A stretch of 64,000 bases of DNA, from NCBI GenBank assembly GCA_963170055.1, contig CAUJGJ010000001.1, positions 1,031,501-1,095,500 of the forward strand, in the 5' to 3' direction. The position numbers and the translations under genes are program-made. Of the stretch, positions 62,201-64,000 are shown piece after piece. The notes beneath the pieces are model-generated. The model saw nothing but the letters and a program-made list of their open reading frames with translations. It searched no databases and was not told the origin of the DNA. Source of the stretch: Halisarca cf. caerulea (lineage: Eukaryota; Porifera; Demospongiae; Chondrillida; Halisarcidae). The number at the start of each line of letters is the position of its first letter. Position 1 is the stretch's first letter.

Positions 62201-62491
62201 AACAGACATCTGGATTCGCTGTTGCATAAATAGTTCACAAAAATACTCCTAACGGAAGAAAAAGACTTCTCTATAGCCACAGTATAATATTGAGAGATGT
62301 TAGATGTCCACATTCAGCTCGGTGTACCGTAGAACGATTGGTGCAAAGCATAAGTGCATCGAATTCGTGCTTGAGGAAGTGGTTTACCTTATAGCTTCGC
62401 TTGAGAATACTCGTCTAATTTCTTCACCTCTGGGTTTTAAAGAAGAACTAATACGATCTTCAAAATACTTCAGCCTCTGATCCATCGACAT
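18729..62491 (-). CDS. DNHD1: Divergent dynein heavy chain with inactive AAA1 (DNHD1-like), whole gene
   Basis: Sixty-one exons with matching phase give about 4,386 residues, in the size range of dynein heavy chains. Order: tail (1-1132), linker (about 1133-1900), AAA1 to AAA4 (about 1900-3257), coiled-coil stalk with microtubule-binding region (about 3258-3608), AAA5 and AAA6 (3609-4386). Dynein landmarks are clear: a PP-LLKDIPP tail motif, [10 protein letters not shown] entering AAA1, ELEPTLSFQ before AAA2, LWQHES in AAA3, and [10 protein letters not shown] in AAA5. AAA1 lacks a P-loop and Walker B, so the protein cannot be an ordinary motor; AAA2 and AAA3 keep Walker A; AAA4 does not. There is no C-terminal domain after AAA6. 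DNHD1, a divergent vertebrate heavy-chain-like protein linked to the sperm flagellum, is the family I think fits best, by inference. An X-box before the start suggests ciliary expression. The separate entries list exons by domain. Confidence 0.75.
18853..19009. mobile_element. pogo-like MITE
   Basis: The left end TACAGTAGTACCCTTTCTGA and the right end, inverse TACATTAGTGCCCCTTTCCA, pair over about 30 bases. It lies in the last intron of the dynein-like gene and is related to the copy at 27721. Confidence 0.7.
19134..19446 (+). mobile_element. tRNA-derived SINE, copy 1
   Basis: The 5' part has an RNA polymerase III A box (TGGCTTAGTGGGCTA) and a B box (GGTCCAATCCC) at tRNA-like spacing. The body contains a CTTTTTTCTCTGCACCCCCC stretch and the 3' end CCAGTCTAAATAAG followed by AATCT repeats. 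It matches copies at 19680 and 55980 in layout but is more diverged. Confidence 0.75.
19680..19985 (+). mobile_element. tRNA-derived SINE, copy 2
   Basis: Starts with poly-G, then the A box TGGCTCAGTAGGTTAGCAC and a degenerate B box (GAGTTGACACCATCCC). The 3' end is CCCAGTTTAAATAAGAAAAT followed by (ATT)n. Nearly identical to the 55980 copy over its length, suggesting recent activity. Confidence 0.85.
21649..21827. mobile_element. pogo-like MITE
   Basis: TACAGTCAAACCTTGTTAGT at the left and inverted GAGGAGGTTCTACTGTA at the right. Non-coding, inside an intron of the dynein-like gene. Confidence 0.65.
24307..27521 (-). CDS. DNHD1: Dynein-like gene, exons 47-53: stalk and microtubule-binding region
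   Basis: Exons: 27386-27521, 26780-26936, 26582-26686, 25943-26117, 25341-25578, 24656-24770, 24307-24432 (residues about 3258-3608). Heptad-rich helices ([33 protein letters not shown]) form the outgoing coiled coil, and [20 protein letters not shown] the returning one. Between them, [20 protein letters not shown] matches the L-x-x-L-K-x-x-x-x-P-P-x-x-V-x-x-x-x-x-A motif at the base of the microtubule-binding domain; W-x-x-A-K-R-L and [17 protein letters not shown] continue it. The stalk is therefore of normal length, so microtubule contact may be kept although motor function is not. The exon 52 donor could be at 24656 or 24659. Confidence 0.75.
24851..25069 (+). mobile_element. Element A of a two-part hairpin family, copy 1
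   Basis: Terminal repeats TTTGTATCCTGG and CCAGGATACAAA bound about 219 bases. Inside, GATCAAAGG near the left end and ATTGATATCAATTGATATCA in the middle recur in the copies at 55796 and 58413. Immediately followed by hairpin element B. Confidence 0.75.
25068..25191. mobile_element. Hairpin element B, copy 1
   Basis: A near-perfect palindrome of about 120 bases: TTAGTTATATCCTGTCCAGG at the left is exactly inverted at the right, around a loop CTCGGGCTTTGCCCTCGG. It would fold into a long stem. No open reading frame. Confidence 0.8.
27721..27899. mobile_element. pogo-like MITE
   Basis: AGCAGTAGTACCTCTTTTGA at the left pairs with inverted TCAAGAGGTAATACTGTA at the right, with internal repeats of CACCTCTTTTG. 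Related to the 18853 copy. Confidence 0.7.
27964..30506 (-). CDS. DNHD1: Dynein-like gene, exons 44-46: AAA4 with lost P-loop
   Basis: Exons: 30168-30506, 29850-30058, 27964-28133 (residues about 3019-3257). The line [16 protein letters not shown] (3064-3079) sits exactly where AAA4 has ALLVGVGGSGRQSL: the strand is kept but the glycine-rich loop is gone. [30 protein letters not shown] and LRIVMSV all align with standard AAA4. The 5' splice site of exon 46 appears to be GC, not GT (GGCAG|GCATGT), because only this junction keeps frame into exon 47. Confidence 0.75.
28913..29677 (+). repeat. Direct repeat pair flanking a LINE tail
   Basis: The stretch GTAAATCCTATTCTATTCT followed by CTGATG..AAAAAGTCAGCAGTC and GGTAGAATA occurs at 28913-28999 and again, diverged, at 29585-29677. 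The copies lie on either side of the retrotransposon remnant at 28993, in the intron between exons 45 and 46 of the dynein-like gene. Confidence 0.55.
28993..29124 (+). pseudogene. 3' tail of a LINE-type reverse transcriptase ORF
   Basis: A short open stretch ends with [17 protein letters not shown] and a stop. The G-R-R-x-R-G-R-P-x-x-x-W-x-D-x-I pattern is the classical C-terminus of many non-LTR retrotransposon polyproteins. Only the last 40 or so residues are left. It is antisense to the host gene. Confidence 0.6.
30592..32755 (-). CDS. DNHD1: Dynein-like gene, exons 40-43: AAA3
   Basis: Exons: 32474-32755, 31850-32046, 30857-31229, 30592-30690 (residues 2702-3018). Walker A is intact ([12 protein letters not shown] at 2726-2728). 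Walker B reads [10 protein letters not shown] (2786-2795) where active dyneins have an acidic pair, so hydrolysis may be weakened: one Asp is kept and the second position is Asn. The [17 protein letters not shown] then LLLLWQHES stretch matches H-Y-x-F-N-L-R-D-L-x-R-V ... L-W-x-H-E of AAA3. Exon 41 has an internal GTAAGT at 31938, but the reading frame continues through it with dynein similarity, so the donor was placed at 31849. Confidence 0.78.
30788..30830. repeat. (GT)n microsatellite
   Basis: GT/GC-rich dinucleotide repeat in the intron 3' of exon 42 of the dynein-like gene. Confidence 0.9.
31505..31573 (+). mobile_element. 3' fragment of the tRNA-derived SINE
   Basis: AGTAGCCAAGGGCTAACGGC and CAAATAAGAACA match the 3' part of the SINE copies (AGTAGCCTCTGGCTAATGGC, AAATAAGAAAAT), followed by an ACCTGAT tandem. 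The 5' tRNA-like part is missing. Confidence 0.5.
32879..35452 (-). CDS. DNHD1: Dynein-like gene, exons 35-39: AAA2
   Basis: Exons: 34984-35452, 34590-34714, 34293-34447, 33286-33715, 32879-33163 (residues about 2214-2701). Exon 35 opens with a roughly 70-residue Pro/Ser/Glu-rich insertion and then returns to dynein sequence ([16 protein letters not shown]). The AAA2 Walker A is intact: GPPCCGKTS (GKT at 2421-2423). The Walker B region reads WLIVDGP (2493-2499) and the sensor-like stretch is [18 protein letters not shown], close to the FEVEDLAVASPATVSR motif of canonical AAA2. Binding of ATP without hydrolysis, as in other dyneins, is likely for this site. Confidence 0.8.
35501..35645. repeat. 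(CA)n microsatellite with CAGA units
   Basis: Long AC repeat interrupted by AAC and ending in ACAGACAGACAG. It lies about 50 bases from the acceptor of dynein exon 35. Confidence 0.95.
35815..37370 (-). CDS. DNHD1: Dynein-like gene, exons 32-34: end of linker and degenerate AAA1
   Basis: Exons: 36687-37370, 36463-36592, 35815-36365 (residues 1759-2213). The segment [10 protein letters not shown] (1943-1952), then [16 protein letters not shown], is the standard entry to dynein AAA1 (x-I-P-Y-G-x-E-Y-x-G ... P-L-T-D-R-C-Y). Where GPAGTGKTE should follow, the protein reads [19 protein letters not shown], with no glycine-rich loop and no Walker A lysine-threonine. The Walker B position, CFDEFNR in active dyneins, reads [10 protein letters not shown] (about 2033-2042) and has no paired acids. 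The intron between exons 32 and 33 is only 94 bases, so no P-loop exon has been missed. Downstream helices ([17 protein letters not shown]) keep the fold. This module cannot bind and hydrolyse ATP in the usual way. Confidence 0.8.
37714..44834 (-). CDS. DNHD1: Dynein-like gene, exons 20-31: linker (DHC_N2)
   Basis: Exons: 44694-44834, 43696-43818, 42666-42878, 42225-42374, 41760-41821, 41291-41338, 40591-40690, 39886-40057, 39410-39555, 39030-39329, 38419-38554, 37714-38000 (residues about 1133-1758). Linker landmarks are strong: [10 protein letters not shown] (the R-x-R-H-W motif), [39 protein letters not shown] and [17 protein letters not shown] (the P-R-F-Y-F-x-x-x-x-x-L-L motif). The linker is the mechanical element that swings during the power stroke in working dyneins. 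Exons 24 (62 bases) and 25 (48 bases) are very small and exon 26's acceptor (ttttgctgag) is weak, so that joint is the least certain. Exon 29 carries a Ser/Thr/acidic insertion not seen in ordinary linkers. Confidence 0.75.
39653..39844. repeat. (GT)n microsatellite, about 190 bases
   Basis: The longest dinucleotide repeat of the window, with GAGT interruptions every few units between 39718 and 39772. It occupies most of the intron between exons 27 and 28 of the dynein-like gene. Confidence 0.95.
43622..43693. repeat. (CA)n microsatellite abutting a splice donor
   Basis: CA repeat that reaches to within two bases of dynein exon 21 (43696-43818). On the gene's strand the intron begins GTTTGTGTGTGTG. 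Confidence 0.95.
44353..44557. mobile_element. MITE related to the 6965 and 49391 elements
   Basis: Ends TACCGTGTAC and GTATACGGTA are roughly inverted. Internal phrases CACAAATTGGAAGCCATCTGC and CTTGTGCAATGGCAAACATG recur in the element at 49391. Confidence 0.55.
45236..50236 (-). CDS. DNHD1: Dynein-like gene, exons 12-19: tail, second part
   Basis: Exons: 49965-50236, 49631-49709, 48925-49191, 48098-48336, 47293-47509, 46506-46685, 45625-45881, 45236-45407 (residues about 572-1132). The N1 domain motif [20 protein letters not shown] corresponds to the dynein tail PP-x-x-x-x-x-P-P-x-A-G-x-I-x-W segment, and [16 protein letters not shown] then [12 protein letters not shown] corresponds to the usual ...P-L-I-x-x-x-L-x-x-I ... 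G-L-x-x-x-x-W join. The end of exon 14 was set at GTGAGT, because reading on would break that match. Exon 12 follows the intron that hosts a retrotransposon remnant (50400-52250). Confidence 0.75.
47772..47949. mobile_element. pogo-like MITE
   Basis: Perfect 20-base ends: TACAGTGGAAACTGGTTAAC and its inverse GTTAACCAGTTTCCACTGTA, 178 bases in all. In the intron between exons 15 and 16. Confidence 0.8.
49391..49577. mobile_element. MITE, second copy of the 44353 family
   Basis: GTATATACG at both ends in inverse orientation and internal GTGAATTGGAAACCATCTGC and CTTGTGCAATGTCAAAACATG, matching the 44353 element at about 75 percent by eye. Confidence 0.5.
50400..52250 (+). pseudogene. Broken non-LTR retrotransposon with reverse transcriptase and restriction-like endonuclease
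   Basis: A 5'-truncated element lies antisense in the intron between exons 11 and 12 of the dynein-like gene. The first reading frame (to 50987) holds reverse transcriptase motifs A ([13 protein letters not shown]), B ([11 protein letters not shown]) and C (WYADDAS). The frame then shifts at about 50962-50970, continues as [19 protein letters not shown], and is broken again by stops near 51459, 51558 and 51626. The last part (51724-52173) has a degenerate zinc-binding region upstream and [11 protein letters not shown] ... SFDVRVFNP, the acidic pattern of a restriction-like (PD-(D/E)xK-type) endonuclease as in R2/R4/NeSL-type elements. No poly-A tail is obvious. The element is dead. Confidence 0.8.
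52929..62491 (-). CDS. DNHD1: Dynein-like gene, exons 1-11: N-terminal tail, first part
   Basis: Exons from 5' to 3': 62388-62491, 62052-62248, 60953-61155, 60721-60846, 59611-59829, 59228-59376, 58635-58746, 57742-57875, 57405-57551, 53413-53542, 52929-53120 (residues 1-571). The start codon is the first of two ATGs (MSMDQRL). Dynein tail (DHC_N1) features include [14 protein letters not shown] followed by [13 protein letters not shown], which matches the tail's Q-I-K-x-x-L ... PGPL-x-E-x-x-FW pattern, and [17 protein letters not shown], matching the N-S-x-Y-Y-N-T-x-E-R pattern. This part of dyneins dimerises and binds intermediate and light chains. Exon 1 ends AG and exon 2 starts G after a strong pyrimidine tract (tctttttcttccgttag), which decides that join. 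Confidence 0.75.
54561..54633. repeat. (CA)n microsatellite
   Basis: About 72 bases of AC repeat within intron 9 of the dynein-like gene. Confidence 0.95.
55717..55795 (-). mobile_element. Half of hairpin element B, copy 2
   Basis: ATTAGTTATATCCTGTCCAGG and the loop CCGAGGGCGAAGCCC match one arm of the 25068 palindrome; the second arm is missing. It directly adjoins element A at 55796. Confidence 0.7.
55796..56305 (-). mobile_element. Element A, copy 2, split by a SINE
   Basis: The inverse of the 24851 element: ATTTGTATCCTGGCAACC at the left, CCACACCAGGATACAAAT at the right. Between CCACCCA and TAATTCGCCCC, which are contiguous in copy 1, a complete SINE (about 55980-56278) has been inserted. 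Confidence 0.8.
55980..56278 (+). mobile_element. tRNA-derived SINE, copy 3, inside element A
   Basis: A box TGGCTCAGTAGGTTAGCAC, the GACACCATCCCACCTGTGTG stretch and the AAATAAGAAAATATT(ATT)n tail are almost the same as in copy 2. It interrupts an older element A. Confidence 0.85.
56392..57037. mobile_element. 646-base TIR element with subterminal GTTAAC repeats
   Basis: Ends TACAGTACGGTTCATGGAAA and the inverse TTTCCATGATCCGTACTGTA. Both subterminal regions carry many copies of AAAAGTTAAC and TTTTAACTGGTTAAC, the sort of clustered hexamer a transposase would bind. The middle is a unique, CpG-richer 400 bases without a protein. Confidence 0.8.
57945..58090. mobile_element. pogo-like MITE with duplicated left end
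   Basis: TACAGTGGAACCTCTCTATAA at 57945 and inverted AATAGAGAGGTTTTCGTAAT at the right. The first 15 bases of the end are repeated at 57917, separated by CTAT repeats. In the intron between exons 7 and 8. Confidence 0.65.
58413..58565 (+). mobile_element. Element A, copy 3, truncated
   Basis: ATTGTATCCTGGTGTGGAG, GGGTGGATCAAAGGAACAAG and ACTGATCAACTCTGGATGAG follow the 24851 copy, but the right terminal repeat and element B are absent. Confidence 0.65.
60103..60240. mobile_element. Hairpin element B, copy 3
   Basis: A palindrome of about 135 bases: AATAGTTGTATCCTGCCTTGG and its exact inverse, around a stem-top GACCGAGGGCTGTGCCCTCGG. The sequence is diverged from copy 1 but has the same design and loop. 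Confidence 0.8.
60241..60440 (-). mobile_element. Element A-like, copy 4
   Basis: Terminal repeats ATGTGTCATGGTG and CACCATGACACAT. The right end CTTTGATCCACCCAACTTTCG and CGCCCCCGCACC match the inverse of element A's left end. It is joined directly to hairpin B. Confidence 0.7.
61817..61936. mobile_element. Short MITE
   Basis: TAGTCCTGCGTAGCCAGAC and inverted GTCTGAGCTACGCCAGACTA delimit about 118 bases. In the intron between exons 2 and 3. Confidence 0.6.
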
Positions 62492-62660
62492 TACCGCCTA
62501 AAGTCATTATTACTCGCAGTCATTTTTGATATTTCCATAGCAACCCCGTTCCCACCGGCGGTCTAGCATAGCAGACTACTTCGCACGCCATGTTTTTGAA
62601 ACCCAGACCGCTATGACGTCACCGGTCGGCGGCTGAGGCGAAATAGCTGTCTGGGACATA
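62492..62660 (-). promoter_or_regulatory. Promoter region of the dynein-like gene with X-box and CRE
   Basis: On the gene's strand, GTTGCTATGGAAAT (62531-62544) lies about 40 bases before the start codon and fits the RFX X-box consensus GTNRCC(N)RGYAAC-type palindrome with one or two changes (the family includes GTTGCCATGGAAAC). A full CRE/ATF site TGACGTCA is at 62614-62621, in CpG-rich DNA. RFX factors switch on ciliary genes, so expression in ciliated cells is likely. Confidence 0.6.
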
Positions 62661-63289
62661 TATACAGTATTATTTATTCATCATTTAATTCTCTTTTGCT
62701 TTTTTCTTGTCTGCACCAGTTATTTCTTTTGCCCTATGTCTTTGTCTATATGCTTAGTGCTATTTTGGACCATCTCATGTCCTATATAGTGTCCTAATTG
62801 ACATGATGCATGTTAATATTTGAATTGAATTGAATATTGAATATGCGCGAGACTAAGCTAGGCATGGCGATTATACTTCCCACTACAGTTACCATCATTG
62901 TTACAAATACATTATTCAATTCAATCAAGCATATATTATGATATGGTTAGTGAAAGGAGAGAGGAGGACATTGTGGTTGTGATGGTTCTGCATTTTGACC
63001 TTTTTGGTCCTAGTGTCATAAGACACGACGCACTCACATAATAATAACAACGTAATCATATATAATATTATACATAGCAAACACACATTAAAACAGTAAT
63101 GGTATGTCATATTCTGAAATAGTCAACTCCTAATCAATAGATGACAACATTTAATCTTTAATCTGTGCCCCATTGGAAATGAGCCCCAATCATGAATGGA
63201 ATCGATTGTCAACACTGGCCTGTGAAATGCTGATTGAGAGCTTCTTAAACACATGTGTGCAGAGTGAACCAAGGAGATCAAATGAAATC
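62661..63289. other. Flank right of the dynein-like gene
   Basis: AT-rich sequence with no coding exon I can support. Confidence 0.4.
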
Positions 63290-63800
63290 TTAATTCAATC
63301 TGATGAATCTCATAACCTGGTGATATGGCTCATTCCTTTTTGATAGATATGAGATTAGCCATTCTTTTGAAGGCAATTGATGCACTTGGACCCCACCCAC
63401 CACTTGTTGAGAGGACAATTGGGCAGAAGGTACCATGCTCAACATCGGTGATTCTTCTCTTGTACTCTTTGCTTTTCTCTGTCTCATGTCAACCATAGCA
63501 AAAATTTGTGCTGGATGTGCAATTGGAAGGTGTAAATGAGTTGAAAACTCTAGCATCAAAGAATGCACTCTGATTGCACTTGTCCCAGAAATTAATTGCT
63601 TTGATGTCAAGCTTAGTCCCTTGTTCAGTGTTGGCTGTTCTGTGGGTGAATGTTTCACCACTTAGGGCTTGGAGCTGGGGTTCTACCACCACGATCAAAC
63701 ACACCTCAGTAAGAAACTGTACCATGCACTGTGTCCCTGATATCATCATGTCTAATGGAACTAGGGTATAAATCTCCCTTAGGACAATTAAATGCATGAC
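63290..63800 (-). pseudogene. Second decayed copy of the endonuclease-bearing retrotransposon
   Basis: Minus-strand fragments read VVEPQLQALSGETF, KLDIKAINFW and FFDARVFNSFTPSNCTS, which align with [25 protein letters not shown] and [17 protein letters not shown] of the copy at 50400. Further on, GPSASIAFKRMANLIS matches [16 protein letters not shown]. At least two frameshifts separate these pieces. Only the C-terminal endonuclease part lies in the window; orientation is opposite to the other copy. Confidence 0.7.
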
Positions 63801-64000
63801 TAATGACTGATGGTGAATTAATGTGTTGCCACGGATACATGCAATGGGATATGGTAGATGCTATAGGTACATCAACTATCTGTGTTAGGTGAAAAATTCC
63901 CTTGGCCCCACTGTCAAGTGCTTATTGCTACAATCACCTAGTATCTTATATAGCAACCTGTTTTCCACTCCAACTTCTCACTATAACACTAGACCATCTT

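Noticed and set aside
18729..62491. Assignment as cytoplasmic dynein 2 (DYNC2H1) or a standard axonemal heavy chain
   Set aside because: Both have an intact AAA1 P-loop and Walker B; this protein has neither and also lacks the C-terminal domain.

Overview
The window is animal nuclear DNA. It is AT-rich, its genes are split by many short GT-AG introns, it is packed with small transposable elements and CA/TA microsatellites, and it carries animal-type genes (SNM1A nuclease, PHOSPHO phosphatase, dynein heavy chain) plus an RFX-type X-box promoter. An early-branching marine invertebrate such as a sponge would fit, but the species is an inference and nothing here proves it.

Layout. 1-6.2 kb, plus strand: the last five recognisable exons of a small basic, probably nuclear protein that I cannot name; the gene may start left of the window. 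7.7-8.4 kb, minus strand: a single-exon PHOSPHO-family HAD phosphatase. 11.9-15.9 kb, plus strand: a complete nine-exon SNM1A/DCLRE1A-like DNA cross-link repair nuclease of 595 residues with a PCNA-binding motif. 15.9-18.7 kb: intergenic, with MITEs and AT repeats. 18.7-62.5 kb, minus strand: one giant gene of 61 reconstructed coding exons, about 4,386 residues, encoding a divergent dynein heavy chain. 62.5-64 kb: its promoter, then a decayed retrotransposon fragment.

The dynein-like gene is the most interesting object. Reading phases agree across all 61 proposed exons, giving tail, linker, six AAA+ modules and a coiled-coil stalk with microtubule-binding region. AAA1, the motor site of all force-producing dyneins, has lost both its P-loop and its Walker B acidic residues; AAA4 has lost its P-loop; AAA2 and AAA3 keep intact Walker A motifs. 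The reading frame stops just after AAA6, so the usual C-terminal domain is absent. The best family match I can suggest is DNHD1 (dynein heavy chain domain 1), by inference. An X-box about 40 bases before the start codon points to regulation with ciliary genes. The likely product is a structural or regulatory ciliary protein, not a motor.

Mobile DNA is the second theme: a tRNA-derived SINE family (three copies plus a tail fragment), a two-part hairpin element always found in the same order, pogo-like MITEs, several foldback elements, two decayed copies of a non-LTR retrotransposon with a restriction-like endonuclease, and a LINE tail. Introns of the dynein-like gene, but hardly the neighbouring genes, are full of TACGTA/TACATACG strings, and about a fifth of its 5' splice sites read GTACGT.
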